Part shown: positions 10,194 to 19,831 of the stretch, piece by piece
Layout: the number at the start of each line of letters is the position of its first letter
Position numbering within the stretch: position 1 is the first letter of the stretch
Source of the DNA: Pseudomonadota bacterium
GTDB taxonomy: Bacteria > Pseudomonadota > Alphaproteobacteria > Rhodobacterales > Rhodobacteraceae
Assembly: GCA_021779835.1 (NCBI GenBank)
Contig: JAJXZX010000008.1
Coordinates: 1 to 64,000 of the forward strand
Direction of reading: 5' to 3'
DNA: 64,000 bases
Position numbers and translations under genes: made by a program
The notes under the pieces: model-generated
What the model saw: only the letters and a program-made list of their open reading frames with translations
Database searches by the model: none
Told to the model about the DNA's origin: nothing

Positions 10194-12215
10194 TTACTCC
10201 GCCGCCATCTTGGGCGCACGCCGTTCGGCCTGCATCTTCGACAGTTCCGCCATCAGGTTCGACGCCCGCGCAATCGGGTTGGTCAGGTAGAAGTCCTTGA
10301 CCGCATTGCGAAAATCCGCCTTGCCCGCCGCGCGCACCGCCAAGGGAGCCCACGGGTTTTCGGCCACCACGTCAATCGCGCCCAGATGCGGCACCGCCTG
10401 CACCAGCGAGCGGCGCAACTGCGCAAGGCTGTCCCAGCCCTGCACCCGGCCCAGCTCTGCCGACAGCGCCCGGATGATCGCCCAGTTCTCTTTCGCCTCG
10501 CCCGGCGCAAAGCCCGCGCGCAGCGCCAGTTGCGGCCGCCCCTCTGTGTTCACGAACAACCCCGATTCCTCGGTATAGGCCGCGCCCGGCAACACCACAT
10601 CGGCGCGATGCGCCCCGCGGTCGCCGTGGCTGCCCTGATAGACCACAAACGCGCCCGCAGCGATCTCGACCTCATCGGCGCCAAGGTTATAGACCACCTC
10701 GGCCCCCTCCAGCGCCGCAACCATGCCACCCTCGGTCACTGCACCCACGTCCATCGCGCCAACCCGCGCGGCGGCGGTGTGCAGCACCAGAAGTTTCGCC
10801 TTGCGCGCCTCAGCGATCTTCATCGCATAGGCCAACACGGCCTCGCCGTCGGCCTCGTTGAGTGCACCCTGACCAATGATCACGACGCCCGGCTTGGCAT
10901 CCGGCGCTGCCTCTTCGGCCAGCTTCAGATGCGCCGCGAGCGCCGCGCGGTCGGTGCCCAAGTGGTGATACTCATAGGTCAAATCGACAGCCGCACCGAT
11001 CAGCCCGACCTCAGCCCCCGCCAACCACGCTTTACGGATGCGCGCATTCAGCACCGGCGCTTCGTCGCGCGGATTGGTGCCGATCAGCAGGATGCCACCG
11101 GCGGCATCAATATCCTCGATTTTTGCGGTGCCGACGTAGGCAGAGCGGTTCCCTGCGGGCAACTTCGCGCCATCCACACGGCATTCCACCGTGCCGCCCA
11201 TCGACTCGATCAGCATCTTCAGCGCGTAGGCCGCCTCGACCGGCACCAGATCACCAATCAGACCGGCAACCTTTTTGCCCTTCATCGCCGCAGCGACCGC
11301 CTTCAGCGCCTCATCCCAGCCCGCTTTGCGCAGACGTCCGTTCTCGCGTATATACGGCGTGTCCAACCGCTGCCGCCACAGGCCGTCCCAGACAAAGCGC
11401 GTCTTGTCGGAAATCCATTCCTCGTTCACGCCATCATGGTTGCGCGGCAGGATGCGCATCACTTCGCGCCCCTTCGCATCGACCCGGATGTTCGACCCAA
11501 GCGCGTCCATCACGTCAATCGTCTCGGTCTTGGTCAGCTCCCAAGGCCGCGCCGTGAACGCATAGGGCTTGGAAGTCAGCGCCCCCACCGGGCACAGATC
11601 AATGATGTTGCCCTGCAGGTTGCTGTCCAACGTCTGGTTCAGATAGCTGGTGATCTCGGCATCCTCGCCGCGGCCCGTCTGGCCCATCTGCGTGATCCCG
11701 GCTACCTCGGACGTGAACCGCACACAGCGCGTGCAGGAAATGCAGCGCGTCATCGCGGTCGCAACCAGCGGCCCCAGATCCAGATTGTCGCTCGACCGTT
11801 TCGCCTCGCGGAAGCGGCTGAAGTCCACGCCGTAAGCCATTGCCTGATCTTGCAAATCACACTCGCCACCCTGATCGCAGATCGGGCAGTCGAGCGGATG
11901 GTTGATCAGCAGAAACTCCATCACGCCTTCGCGCGCCTTCTTCACCATCGGGCTGTTGGTCTTGACCACCGGCGGCTCGCCATTCGGGCCGGGGCGCAAA
12001 TCGCGCACCTGCATCGCGCAGGATGCCGTCGGCTTCGGCGGCCCGCCGACAACCTCAACCAGACACATGCGGCAGTTGCCCGCGATCGTCAGCCGCTCGT
12101 GATAGCAAAAGCGCGGGATTTCCACCCCGGCCTGCTCACAAGCCTGGATCAGCGTCAGCGCCGGATCGACCTCGATCACAATGCCATCAATCGAGATTTT
12201 CTTCAGATCAGCCAT
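10194..12215 (-). CDS. nuoG: NADH-quinone oxidoreductase subunit G
   Basis: This 673-residue subunit of the NADH-oxidising module carries clusters N1b, N4 and N5. The N-terminal 2Fe-2S ferredoxin domain has cysteines at about 37, 48, 51 and 66. The His-containing N5 motif is [17 protein letters not shown]. The [10 protein letters not shown] pair and a later CPVGAL form the N4 set. The rest is a degenerate molybdopterin-oxidoreductase-like domain without a cofactor, as usual for mitochondrial-type complex I. The length matches Rhodobacter and Paracoccus NuoG (Nqo3). Confidence 0.98.
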   Translation of the reverse strand: MADLKKISIDGIVIEVDPALTLIQACEQAGVEIPRFCYHERLTIAGNCRMCLVEVVGGPPKPTASCAMQVRDLRPGPNGEPPVVKTNSPMVKKAREGVMEFLLINHPLDCPICDQGGECDLQDQAMAYGVDFSRFREAKRSSDNLDLGPLVATAMTRCISCTRCVRFTSEVAGITQMGQTGRGEDAEITSYLNQTLDSNLQGNIIDLCPVGALTSKPYAFTARPWELTKTETIDVMDALGSNIRVDAKGREVMRILPRNHDGVNEEWISDKTRFVWDGLWRQRLDTPYIRENGRLRKAGWDEALKAVAAAMKGKKVAGLIGDLVPVEAAYALKMLIESMGGTVECRVDGAKLPAGNRSAYVGTAKIEDIDAAGGILLIGTNPRDEAPVLNARIRKAWLAGAEVGLIGAAVDLTYEYHHLGTDRAALAAHLKLAEEAAPDAKPGVVIIGQGALNEADGEAVLAYAMKIAEARKAKLLVLHTAAARVGAMDVGAVTEGGMVAALEGAEVVYNLGADEVEIAAGAFVVYQGSHGDRGAHRADVVLPGAAYTEESGLFVNTEGRPQLALRAGFAPGEAKENWAIIRALSAELGRVQGWDSLAQLRRSLVQAVPHLGAIDVVAENPWAPLAVRAAGKADFRNAVKDFYLTNPIARASNLMAELSKMQAERRAPKMAAE

Positions 12216-12372
12216 GTCTCATCTTCCTTTGCCGCAAGCCGTAATCCGCCCCCCGAGCCCCAAGGCCCGACGGGCGCGCCGTTACCGCCGCCTGTTCTCT
12301 CTTCACCAGAGCCCCGCGCCGCTGCGCCGCGATCCCCCGCATCATCTCACCCAAGGCCGCGCCCATCCGCAT
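12208..12372 (-). CDS. Possible 54-residue basic protein (weak candidate)
   Basis: An ATG at 12372, four bases after the stop of the DUF3291 gene, opens a 54-codon frame that ends eight bases inside the start of nuoG. This tight spacing is what one expects of a real operon gene. The product is Arg- and Ala-rich, with an [21 protein letters not shown] helix and no recognisable domain. The spacer of about 160 bases is otherwise unusually long for this operon. There is no clear ribosome-binding site, and GC-rich DNA gives chance frames, so confidence is low. Confidence 0.25.
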   Translation of the reverse strand: MRMGAALGEMMRGIAAQRRGALVKREQAAVTARPSGLGARGADYGLRQRKMRHG

Positions 12373-12376
12373 CGCC

Positions 12377-12877
12377 CTACTCCGCCGCCATCGCATTACA
12401 CGAGCGGCGCTGCCACAGCTTCGCTTCCGCCAGATAGCTCCAGCCGAACGCCGCGTCGCTGTCGCCGTTGGCGCGCAACAGCTCCAGCCGTTCCAGCCCT
12501 TCGTCCAGCGTGGGCTGGTGTCCGACCGGCACCCACCACATCACGAAATGCATTTTGCCCAGCACCTCGAACCACTCTGCCCGGCGCTCGTAAAACGCGC
12601 GATGCACGGTGTTCCACACGAACTCTTCCAGCGTCGCGACGCTTTCCCAAACCGTCAGGTTCGACACATACTGCGCATCGCCACCAATCTTCGCCTCGGT
12701 ATTCCCGGTTCCCGGTTCGCCCGAGCCTTCCATCATCCACACAAACCCCGGCATCCGTTTGCCAAGGCCATTGATGCGGTCGAGCGCCCCCATGAAATCG
12801 GCAACGCGCGGATCATCGGTCGGCGCAAGCAGCCGCCCCACGTTCAGCTCTGCCAAGTGATGCGTGGCAGGCGTCAT
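12377..12877 (-). CDS. DUF3291 family protein
   Basis: The 166-residue product has the DUF3291 pattern: an HLAELNVGRL opening, a central SNLTVWESVATLEEFVW segment and a W-W-V-P-V-G-H-Q-P-T motif, consistent with the dimeric alpha-beta barrel (ABM-like) fold of this family. The biochemical function of DUF3291 is unknown. Here it is embedded in the nuo operon between nuoF and nuoG, downstream of a 52-residue membrane protein. Family identification is from the aromatic-rich motifs; any role with complex I is inferred from position only. Confidence 0.8.
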   Translation of the reverse strand: MTPATHHLAELNVGRLLAPTDDPRVADFMGALDRINGLGKRMPGFVWMMEGSGEPGTGNTEAKIGGDAQYVSNLTVWESVATLEEFVWNTVHRAFYERRAEWFEVLGKMHFVMWWVPVGHQPTLDEGLERLELLRANGDSDAAFGWSYLAEAKLWQRRSCNAMAAE

Positions 12878-12901
12878 GCGGCGCCCCCGAACCGGAAGCG
12901 G

Positions 12902-13060
12902 TTAAAAGAAGAACCACCAAACCAGCACAACACCAACCATGACGACGCCATAAAGCACGAACAGGATTGGCAAAGGCGCCGCTTCATAGCGCTTGAACGC
13001 AGCCCCATCGGGGTCGCGCCGCTGCTCGCGCCGTCGCGCGATCCACTCACTAAGGCCCAT
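12902..13060 (-). CDS. Small single-pass membrane protein (52 residues) in the nuo operon
   Basis: The ATG at 13060 opens a 52-residue protein with a cytoplasmic basic head (WIARRREQRRDPDG) and one C-terminal hydrophobic helix ending VVLVWWFFF. The frame is open further upstream, but that part is compositionally unlike protein. The layout, a charged head plus a single helix, is reminiscent of small supernumerary subunits of respiratory complexes. No family is recognised. It sits 24 bases before the DUF3291 gene and after a 233-base gap that follows nuoF. Confidence 0.6.
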   Translation of the reverse strand: MGLSEWIARRREQRRDPDGAAFKRYEAAPLPILFVLYGVVMVGVVLVWWFFF

Positions 13061-13270
13061 TGCATCCGCCCTTCGTCCCCGCGCAAGCCGCGTTCTGCCA
13101 AGGCCCCCGCCGACGCAACCGGCACGCAAGCCGCCGCAGCGCACAGGGCTTTTTGCCCCGCACCCTGCCCGCCGTTTGCTTCCGTTTTCTGCGCCGTCAT
13201 AGCCTCGTCTCATCCCTTACATTTGGCCGAACAAATACTGAGTTCATAACGAAATCAGTGTCTTACCCTA

Positions 13271-13289
13271 GTGTTGCACAGTGCAACAC
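13271..13289. promoter_or_regulatory. Perfect 19-base palindrome in the nuoF-nuoG region
   Basis: GTGTTGCACAGTGCAACAC is symmetric around a single central base (9-bp arms) and sits five bases after the nuoF stop in the longest gap of the operon. The one-base centre makes an RNA hairpin awkward, and no U tract follows, so a protein-binding site is more likely than a terminator. The same GTTGC-N5-GCAAC core occurs at 36212-36226. No regulator can be assigned from sequence alone. Confidence 0.45.
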
Positions 13290-13293
13290 CCCC

Positions 13294-14589
13294 TCATTCC
13301 GCCGCCATTGCCCCCATCCGGCCGGTTTTCTTCGCCTTGATGCGGTCCTCGATCTCGTCGCGGAACTGCCGGATCAAGCCCTGAATAGGCCAAGCCGCCG
13401 CATCGCCAAGCGCGCAAATCGTGTGGCCTTCAACCTGCTTGGTGACCGACAAAAGCATGTCGATCTCTTCCAGCTCAGCCTCGCCGCGCACCAGCCGGTC
13501 CATGACCCGCATCATCCAGCCGGTCCCCTCCCGGCACGGCGTGCATTGCCCGCAAGACTCGTGCTTGTAGAACTTCGACAGCCGCCAGATCGCCTTGATG
13601 ATGTCGGTTGACTGATCCATCACGATCACCGCCGCCGTCCCGAGACCCGACCGCTTTTCGCGCAGCCAGTCGAAATCCATGATCGCGTCGTCACATTCCT
13701 CGGCGCGCAGAAGTTGCACCGAAGAGCCGCCCGGAATAACCGCCTTCAGGTTCTTCCAGCCGCCGCGCACGCCGCCGCAATGGGTCTCCAACAACTCTTG
13801 CAGCGGGATCGACATCGCCTCTTCCACCACGCAGGGGTTGTTGACATGACCCGAGATCGCGAACAGCTTGGTGCCCGCGTTGTTCGGGCGGCCAAAGCCC
13901 GCGAACCACTCCGGCCCGCGCCGCAGGATCGTCGGCACCACCGCAATCGATTCCACGTTGTTCACCGTGGTCGGGCAGCCATAAAGCCCCGATGCCGCCG
14001 GGAACGGCGGCTTCATCCGCGGCATCCCCTTCTTGCCCTCAAGGCTTTCCAGCATCGCGGTCTCTTCGCCGCAGATATAGGCCCCCGCACCGTGGTGCAG
14101 ATATAGGTCGAAATCATAGCCCGACCCGCAGGCATTCTTGCCGATCAGCCCGGCGTCATAGGCCTCGTCAATCGCGCGCTGCAACGCCTCGCGCTCGCGG
14201 ATATACTCGCCGCGAATGTAGATATAGGCCGCATTCGCCCCCATCGCGAAAGACGCGATCAGCGCGCCCTCGACCAGCGTATGCGGGTCATGCCGCATGA
14301 TCTCGCGGTCTTTGCAGGTGCCGGGTTCGGACTCGTCGGCGTTGATCGTCAGATAGCTGGGCCGCCCATCGGATTGCTTGGGCATGAACGACCATTTCAA
14401 CCCGGTCGGGAACCCCGCCCCGCCGCGCCCGCGCAGGCCAGAGGCCTTGATCTGATCGACGATCTTATCGCGCCCGCGCGACAGGATCTCTTTCGTGCCA
14501 TCCCAATGCCCACGCGCCTTCGCCCCTGCGAGAGTGCGATCATGCATCCCGTAGATATTCGTGAAGATCCGGTCCTGATCCTTCAGCAT
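13294..14589 (-). CDS. nuoF: NADH-quinone oxidoreductase subunit F
   Basis: NuoF (431 residues) binds NADH and FMN and holds cluster N3. The glycine-rich NADH/FMN loop [16 protein letters not shown] is at residues 51-66. The SLBB domain follows in the middle. The 4Fe-4S set is [13 protein letters not shown] plus a downstream cysteine in the HTICALGDA stretch. This subunit is the electron entry point of complex I. The gene lies 35 bases after the DUF5337 gene and is followed by the longest untranslated gap of the operon. Confidence 0.98.
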   Translation of the reverse strand: MLKDQDRIFTNIYGMHDRTLAGAKARGHWDGTKEILSRGRDKIVDQIKASGLRGRGGAGFPTGLKWSFMPKQSDGRPSYLTINADESEPGTCKDREIMRHDPHTLVEGALIASFAMGANAAYIYIRGEYIREREALQRAIDEAYDAGLIGKNACGSGYDFDLYLHHGAGAYICGEETAMLESLEGKKGMPRMKPPFPAASGLYGCPTTVNNVESIAVVPTILRRGPEWFAGFGRPNNAGTKLFAISGHVNNPCVVEEAMSIPLQELLETHCGGVRGGWKNLKAVIPGGSSVQLLRAEECDDAIMDFDWLREKRSGLGTAAVIVMDQSTDIIKAIWRLSKFYKHESCGQCTPCREGTGWMMRVMDRLVRGEAELEEIDMLLSVTKQVEGHTICALGDAAAWPIQGLIRQFRDEIEDRIKAKKTGRMGAMAAE

Positions 14590-14624
14590 GCCTCAGTCCT
14601 CAATCCTTCCGACCCAACCGGGCC

Positions 14625-14849
14625 TCAGTTGCCCTGACGTTTCCGCCAGACGCGCCATGTCACGACCATCGCCCAAACGAACGCGGCCAAAGCGGCAAAG
14701 TCGAGCAGGAAGGCGTATTTCGCCGCCCATCCCATCTGTCCGCCCAATAGGTTGCCCCCGACCCAAAGCACCCCGGTTGCCGCGATGACGATTGCCGCCA
14801 GCCGCATCTGCCGTTCGAGGTGCTGTTCTTCGTCGGGGGTCAGTTTCAT
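14625..14849 (-). CDS. DUF5337 small membrane protein
   Basis: The 74-residue product starts with a charged helix, MKLTPDEEQHLERQMR, followed by two membrane helices (about residues 17-37 and 43-63) and a basic tail. This matches my recollection of DUF5337, a family found almost only beside nuo genes in Rhodobacteraceae. The ATG at 14849 was chosen over a GTG one codon upstream. Its conserved placement between nuoE and nuoF suggests a lineage-specific role in complex I assembly or structure, but none is demonstrated here. Confidence 0.8.
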   Translation of the reverse strand: MKLTPDEEQHLERQMRLAAIVIAATGVLWVGGNLLGGQMGWAAKYAFLLDFAALAAFVWAMVVTWRVWRKRQGN

Positions 14850-14860
14850 CACTCCACGCC

Positions 14861-15949
14861 TCAGTAAACCTTGCCGTCTTCGACGCGTTTCGAGAATTCG
14901 GTCGCGCCGCCTGCCGCCAGCAACTTTGCCTGAGCGACCCAGGTGTCGCGCGTCACGCGGCCATGGAAGCCCTCAAGATTGTGGTCCATCCACGACACTT
15001 CGCTGTCGCCCCAAGCCGCGATCTGATCGAAGTGGTAGATACCCATCGAATGGCACAACGCCTCCAGCTTCGGCCCGATCCCCTTGATCTGCTTCAGATC
15101 ATCGGCCTTACCGCCGCGCGCGGCACTCAGCGCCGCCGGGCGCTGCGCCGTCGCCGCGACAGGCTCCGCCGCCGCCGCAGGTTTCGCAGCTGCCGGCTCT
15201 ACCTTGGCCTTTGCCGCAGGCTTCGGCGCCGCTTTCGCCGCCTTGGGCGCCCACGACACCACCAAAGGCACTTCGGTCCCGTCAATGCGCTTCAGCGTGT
15301 CGCCGATATCCACCGCCGCTTGCACGCTGGCGTTATACTGTTGCTTGCCGCTGTCCAGCTCCTTGAGGCTGGTCAGCCCGCTCAACGGTTCCGCCGCATA
15401 GCGCCCGTTCTGCGGCCCCGGCACCGGCACTTTGCCCGCCGCCATGTCCTCAAGCAGCGCTTCCAGCTTCTCTGCCGTCAGATCCTCGTAGTAATCCTTG
15501 CCGATCTGCGCCATCGGCGCGTTGGCACAGGCGCCCAGACACTCGACCTCTTCCCAGCTGAACTTTCCGTCCGCCGAAAGGGTATGCGCCTTGGCCGCGA
15601 TCTTTTTCTTACACACCGCCATCAGGTCTTCGGCGCCGCAGATCATGCACGACAAGGTGCCGCAAACCTGCACATGCGCCACCGAGCCGACCGGCGCCAA
15701 CTGGAACATGAAGTAGAACGTCGCCACTTCCAGCGCGCGGATGTAGGCCATTCCCAGCCGGTCGGCGACATGCTCGATCGCGGCCCGCGTCAGCCACCCC
15801 TCCTGCTCTTGCGCCCGCCACAACAGCGGGATGATCGCCGAGGCCTGACGGCCCGCAGGATATTTCGTGATCTGCGCCTCAGCCCAAGCCTGGTTGGCGG
15901 GGGTGAAAGCGAAAGAGGCAGGTTGTTCGTGGTGCAGGCGACGTAGCAT
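14861..15949 (-). CDS. nuoE: NADH-quinone oxidoreductase subunit E with long C-terminal extension
   Basis: The first 180 or so residues are a normal NuoE, the thioredoxin-fold subunit with 2Fe-2S cluster N1a; ligands C96, C101, C137 and C141 are present (C-x4-C and C-x3-C). The protein then continues to 362 residues. An Ala/Lys/Pro-rich linker (about 235-270) leads to a C-terminal domain with a helix-hairpin-helix-like [15 protein letters not shown] segment near 284-298. Typical NuoE ends at 160-240 residues. The extension looks like the small helical-hairpin domain also seen free-standing in alphaproteobacteria. The start shares a base with the stop of the upstream membrane-protein gene. Confidence 0.96.
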   Translation of the reverse strand: MLRRLHHEQPASFAFTPANQAWAEAQITKYPAGRQASAIIPLLWRAQEQEGWLTRAAIEHVADRLGMAYIRALEVATFYFMFQLAPVGSVAHVQVCGTLSCMICGAEDLMAVCKKKIAAKAHTLSADGKFSWEEVECLGACANAPMAQIGKDYYEDLTAEKLEALLEDMAAGKVPVPGPQNGRYAAEPLSGLTSLKELDSGKQQYNASVQAAVDIGDTLKRIDGTEVPLVVSWAPKAAKAAPKPAAKAKVEPAAAKPAAAAEPVAATAQRPAALSAARGGKADDLKQIKGIGPKLEALCHSMGIYHFDQIAAWGDSEVSWMDHNLEGFHGRVTRDTWVAQAKLLAAGGATEFSKRVEDGKVY

Positions 15950-16323
15950 CAGGCTCCGGCTCCGGTCTGAAAGTTGGCGGCAAGGGCGACGACCGTGACA
16001 ATTGTCGCGGCGACCCCGGCCATGAGGTGTTTGGAAAACGGCGTGCCCGCCCGCGCGTAAATCGTCGCGTCGGCAAACCCAAGAAAGGCAAAGACGGCAA
16101 ACAGAAAGGCGATCACCTTCATGTCGCCATAGCAGGTGGCGCCAATACCAAGCGCCACCAGCGCGAAGTAGCGGTCGGCCATCACTTGCGGCAGGTTCTC
16201 AAGGCGATGCTTGGCAAAAGCCATGCCTTTGGCCGGGTTGCGCAGGAACATCGCCCCCAGCGCGCCGGGCACCAGCACCCCCGCCCCAGACAGCACCAGC
16301 GCCAGCGTATCAAGCGAGGTCAT
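15949..16323 (-). CDS. Four-helix membrane protein of unknown function in the nuo operon
   Basis: The 124-residue product has four predicted membrane helices (roughly residues 5-28, 50-67, 70-90 and 98-118) and short loops, with an [18 protein letters not shown] stretch in the first loop. The ATG at 16323 overlaps the upstream stop by four bases (ATGA), and the stop shares a base with nuoE, so it is embedded and probably translationally coupled. I do not recognise a family. The helical layout resembles small assembly or accessory proteins of respiratory complexes, which is only a suggestion. Confidence 0.75.
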   Translation of the reverse strand: MTSLDTLALVLSGAGVLVPGALGAMFLRNPAKGMAFAKHRLENLPQVMADRYFALVALGIGATCYGDMKVIAFLFAVFAFLGFADATIYARAGTPFSKHLMAGVAATIVTVVALAANFQTGAGA

Positions 16324-16592
16324 TTGCACGTCCCCCCCGCCATACGCAAAACATCGCCCGGCTCTGGCGTCAGGATCTTGGCGTCGATCAAACGCACCAC
16401 CACCCCGGCACCCTCGTCCGGCGTCAGCTTGGCCGCAGCCAGCACCGCCTTTTGATTGCTATCATTGACCACACAGCCCGCCGCCGCGATCGCCGCAACC
16501 ATCGCGGCAACCTGCGCATTGGTCGGCCCCCCCTCGGCAAATGCCGGGGCGGTCAGGCCAAGCGCAAGGATCAGGGCGGCGAGTGCTTTCAC
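16320..16592 (-). CDS. Small secreted protein of unknown function in the nuo operon
   Basis: The 90-residue precursor has a clear signal peptide ([19 protein letters not shown], cleavage after residue 19). The mature part has about 71 residues with two cysteines, at about 40 and 89, that could form a disulfide. The pattern [20 protein letters not shown] followed by a [13 protein letters not shown] helix suggests a small helical bundle. It starts inside the nuoD stop region and overlaps the next gene by four bases. Export to the periplasm is predicted from the signal; function is unknown. Confidence 0.75.
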   Translation of the reverse strand: MKALAALILALGLTAPAFAEGGPTNAQVAAMVAAIAAAGCVVNDSNQKAVLAAAKLTPDEGAGVVVRLIDAKILTPEPGDVLRMAGGTCK

Positions 16593-17800
16593 CGGTCGAT
16601 CTCCCCGAACACCACGTCAAGGGACCCGATGATCGCCGCGACGTCGGCCAGCAGATGCCCGGTGGCGATGTAATCCATCGCCTGAAGATGCAGGAACCCC
16701 GGCGCGCGGATCTTGGCGCGGTAGGGTTTGTTGCTGCCATCCGCCACCAGATAGACACCAAACTCGCCCTTCGGCGCCTCAACCGCGGCATAAACCTCGC
16801 CGGCCGGAACGTGGAAGCCCTCGGTGTAAAGCTTGAAGTGATGGATCAGCGCCTCCATCGAGGTCTTCATCTCGGCCCGTTTCGGCGGCGTGATCTTGCC
16901 GCGCGCCAGCACGTCGCCCGGCTCCACCCGCAGCTTGGCAATCGCCTGACGGATGATGCTGGTCGACTGGCGCATCTCTTCCATGCGGCACAGGTAGCGG
17001 TCGAAACAGTCGCCGTTCTTGCCGACGGGGATCTGGAAATCGAACTCGTCATAGCACTCATAAGGCTGCGAGCGCCGCAGATCCCACGCCAGACCAGAGC
17101 CGCGCACCATCACACCAGAGAAGCCGAATTTCTGGATATCGTCCTCATTGACGACGCCAATATCAACGTTGCGCTGCTTGAAGATCCGGTTCTCGGTCAG
17201 CAGCCCGTCGATGTCATCCAGCACGCGCGGGAATTCCACCGCCCACTGGTCGATATCCTCGATCAGTTCCGGCGTCAGGTCCTGATGCACGCCACCTGGG
17301 CGGAAATAGGCCGCGTGCAGGCGCGCGCCGCAGGCCCGCTCATAAAACACCATCAACTTTTCGCGCTCTTCAAAGCCCCACAGCGGCGGCGTCAGCGCGC
17401 CCACATCCATCGCCTGCGTGGTGACGTTCAACAGGTGGTTCAGCACCCGGCCAATCTCGGAATACAGCACCCGGATCAGGCTGGCGCGACGCGGCACCAC
17501 AACGCCGGTCAGCCGCTCGATCGCCAGACACCAGGCATGTTCCTGGTTCATTGGCGCGACGTAATCGAGCCGGTCGAAATAGGGCAGGTTTTGCAGATAG
17601 GTGCGCGATTCCATCAGCTTTTCGGTGCCGCGATGCAGCAGCCCGATATGCGGGTCGCAGCGCTCCACAATCTCGCCGTCAAGCTCTAGCACAAGGCGCA
17701 AAACACCATGCGCCGCAGGGTGTTGCGGGCCGAAGTTGATGTTGAAGTTGCGAATCTTCTGCTCGCCCGTCATCACGTCGTCGAAGTTGCCGTCCATCAT
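16589..17800 (-). CDS. nuoD: NADH-quinone oxidoreductase subunit D
   Basis: NuoD (403 residues) is the 49-kDa-type subunit that forms much of the quinone pocket beside NuoB. The family signature [24 protein letters not shown] is near the N-terminus, with the quinone-contacting histidine in GPQHPAAHG. The conserved [10 protein letters not shown] and the C-terminal VFGEIDR are intact. Two ATGs lie at 17800 and 17797, just after the sulfotransferase stop. The gene is separate from nuoC, with an unrelated sulfotransferase gene between them. Confidence 0.98.
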   Translation of the reverse strand: MMDGNFDDVMTGEQKIRNFNINFGPQHPAAHGVLRLVLELDGEIVERCDPHIGLLHRGTEKLMESRTYLQNLPYFDRLDYVAPMNQEHAWCLAIERLTGVVVPRRASLIRVLYSEIGRVLNHLLNVTTQAMDVGALTPPLWGFEEREKLMVFYERACGARLHAAYFRPGGVHQDLTPELIEDIDQWAVEFPRVLDDIDGLLTENRIFKQRNVDIGVVNEDDIQKFGFSGVMVRGSGLAWDLRRSQPYECYDEFDFQIPVGKNGDCFDRYLCRMEEMRQSTSIIRQAIAKLRVEPGDVLARGKITPPKRAEMKTSMEALIHHFKLYTEGFHVPAGEVYAAVEAPKGEFGVYLVADGSNKPYRAKIRAPGFLHLQAMDYIATGHLLADVAAIIGSLDVVFGEIDR

Positions 17801-17801
17801 C

Positions 17802-18677
17802 TCACACCCTCGCCATATTGGCTTGCCAGCTTTCGGGCAGCGCGCCAAAGGTCTGTTCCACAAATCTGTATTGCGGCGCCAAATAGGCCGCCGCCGCCGC
17901 ACGCCGCCGCGCATCCAATGCAACCGGCACGCCGGGAAGGATGCGTTGCGTCAACTGCGCGGGCTGGTAGCCGATGCCCAGAAACGCGCAGAGCCGCCGC
18001 ACGCCGCTTTCGGTCATCAGCCGCTCGTAAAACTCCACCAGCAACCGCTCTGCCGGCACCACCGCCCGCAGCTTGGCGATCACCGCCGCATAATCGCCAC
18101 GCTCGGCAATGCTGTGCGCACCGGCCCCGGCCAACACCTGATCCAACCGCCGCCGCGCCCGACGCGCGCCCTCTGCAGGCGCCCGACCCTCGGCCGCGTG
18201 CATCCGCACATGGCTCCACAGCCGCTCGATCGGGTCGCGCATCACATAGACCACTTTGGACAGCGGCGAGACCGCCAGCATCCGGCGCAGCCCCTCGACC
18301 GACAGCATCGAATAGGCCGGCGTAATATCCGCCACCACCCGCGCCGACCCGCTATCGCGCGTCAGATAGTCACCATAGGTCTCGTCGCCGCGATGCACCG
18401 CGATCATCTCGTGCAGGTCGGCGGCCTGCTTGGCCAGCCACATCAACTCCATGCCCTCGGCCGCGGCAATCTTGCCCTCGATCTCGGCGATCTGCGCTTC
18501 CAGCAAACGAATTTGCCGCGCATGTCCGCGCGCGCCCTGCGCCGCCGCATCGAAATAGTGCAGCTCTTTGATAGAGCGCAAATGACACTCGGCATGGCGC
18601 GCAAGATAGCTGTAAAGCCAGGTCGTCCCTGACTTCGTCGCTCCTACGCCCAACAAGAGTGTCGGTTGCCCCTGCAC
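17802..18677 (-). CDS. Sulfotransferase family protein inserted between nuoC and nuoD
   Basis: The 291-residue product has the two PAPS-binding elements of the sulfotransferase family. The 5'-phosphosulfate loop is [10 protein letters not shown] at residues 11-20, and the 3'-phosphate motif is [10 protein letters not shown] at 147-156. A coiled-coil-like segment (about 55-95) interrupts the core, as in family members that act on large substrates. The acceptor is unknown. It starts with GTG directly after the nuoC stop and ends one base before nuoD, so it is fully integrated in the operon. Cytoplasmic, with no signal peptide. Confidence 0.88.
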   Translation of the reverse strand: MQGQPTLLLGVGATKSGTTWLYSYLARHAECHLRSIKELHYFDAAAQGARGHARQIRLLEAQIAEIEGKIAAAEGMELMWLAKQAADLHEMIAVHRGDETYGDYLTRDSGSARVVADITPAYSMLSVEGLRRMLAVSPLSKVVYVMRDPIERLWSHVRMHAAEGRAPAEGARRARRRLDQVLAGAGAHSIAERGDYAAVIAKLRAVVPAERLLVEFYERLMTESGVRRLCAFLGIGYQPAQLTQRILPGVPVALDARRRAAAAAYLAPQYRFVEQTFGALPESWQANMARV

Positions 18678-19286
18678 TTACGCCTTCGCCCCCGCTTTGG
18701 CATCGCCCGGAAGGATGTATTCGGCACCCTCCCATGGGCTCATGAAATCAAACTGGCGGTATTCCTGCACCAGGCTGACCGGCTCATACACCACGCGCTT
18801 CTGCTCTTCGTCATAGCGCACCTCGACATAGCCCGAGGTCGGGAAATCCTTGCGCAAAGGATGCCCGCGAAAGCCATAGTCGGTCAGAATGCGCCGCAGA
18901 TCCGGGTGGCCCGAGAACAGGATGCCGAACATGTCGAACACCTCCCGCTCGAACCAGTTGGCCGAGGGGTGGGTTTCGATGATCGACGGCACCATCTCAT
19001 CCTCGCGCACCGCCACTTTCAGGCGGATACGGTGATTTTTGTACATCGACAGCAAGTGGTAAACCACGTCGAACCGCGCCGCGCGTTCGGGGTGATCGAC
19101 GGCGGTGATATCCACCAGCGTCGAGAACCGGCACCCGGCGTCGTCCTTCAGATAGGCGATCAACGTCGGCACATAGGCCAGATTGACCTCCAGCGTCAGC
19201 TCGCCAAACGCAATCGAGGCGTCCACGATCGCCGCGGGCCGCTCGGCCCGGATCGCTGCGGCCAGATCGTTCAATGTGTCAGACAT
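18678..19286 (-). CDS. nuoC: NADH-quinone oxidoreductase subunit C
   Basis: NuoC (202 residues) is the 30-kDa-type subunit of the connecting domain. The family pattern is clear: [14 protein letters not shown] near residue 55, the signature [20 protein letters not shown], then [17 protein letters not shown]. There is no fusion to NuoD. It lies 11 bases after nuoB and abuts the sulfotransferase gene. Confidence 0.98.
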   Translation of the reverse strand: MSDTLNDLAAAIRAERPAAIVDASIAFGELTLEVNLAYVPTLIAYLKDDAGCRFSTLVDITAVDHPERAARFDVVYHLLSMYKNHRIRLKVAVREDEMVPSIIETHPSANWFEREVFDMFGILFSGHPDLRRILTDYGFRGHPLRKDFPTSGYVEVRYDEEQKRVVYEPVSLVQEYRQFDFMSPWEGAEYILPGDAKAGAKA

Positions 19287-19297
19287 AACGCCTCTCC

Positions 19298-19831
19298 TCA
19301 GCGAGCGATGGTGCCGGTGCGGCGGATCTTACGCTGCAATTGCAGGATGCCATACAGCAACGCCTCGGCGGTGGGCGGGCAGCCGGGAACGTAGATGTCC
19401 ACCGGAACCACGCGATCACAGCCGCGCACCACGGAATAGCTGTAATGGTAATAGCCGCCACCGTTGGCACAGGACCCCATCGAGATCACATAGCGCGGCT
19501 CTGGCATCTGGTCGTAAACCTTGCGCAGCGCCGGGGCCATCTTGTTGGTCAGCGTGCCGGCCACGATCATCACATCCGACTGGCGCGGAGAGGCGCGCGG
19601 CGCGAAACCAAAGCGTTCGGCATCATAGCGCGGCATCGCGACGTGCATCATCTCGACCGCGCAGCAGGCGAGACCAAAGGTCATCCAGTGCAAGCTGCCG
19701 GTGCGCGCCCAGTTGATGATGTCCTCAGACGAGGTCAGCAGGAAGCCTTTGTCCTGCAATTCCCGGTTCAGCGCCTGCGTCGCAACCTCTGGGTCGCCGC
19801 CCGCGTGGTTGGCGGAAGTGCTCACTCCCAT
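19298..19831 (-). CDS. nuoB: NADH-quinone oxidoreductase subunit B
   Basis: NuoB (177 residues from the ATG at 19831) carries cluster N2, the last electron carrier before quinone. The unusual adjacent cysteines are in [10 protein letters not shown], with the remaining ligands in MGSCANGGG and [11 protein letters not shown]. The start was chosen by the AGGAG seven bases upstream. An earlier in-frame ATG at 19852 and a GTG at 19825 (overlapping the nuoA stop as GTGA) are alternatives. The gene overlaps the end of nuoA. Confidence 0.97.
   Translation of the reverse strand: MGVSTSANHAGGDPEVATQALNRELQDKGFLLTSSEDIINWARTGSLHWMTFGLACCAVEMMHVAMPRYDAERFGFAPRASPRQSDVMIVAGTLTNKMAPALRKVYDQMPEPRYVISMGSCANGGGYYHYSYSVVRGCDRVVPVDIYVPGCPPTAEALLYGILQLQRKIRRTGTIAR

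Noticed and set aside
12874-13200. A 108-codon minus-strand frame starting at the ATG at 13200, upstream of and overlapping the small membrane-protein gene
   Set aside because: It overlaps the better supported 52-residue protein and the end is plainly noncoding in that frame. The first 45 codons could be a tiny gene, but nothing supports it.
13271-13289. Transcription terminator at the nuoF palindrome
   Set aside because: The repeat is centred on a single base, has no T tract on the minus strand, and lies in the middle of an operon whose later genes must be expressed.
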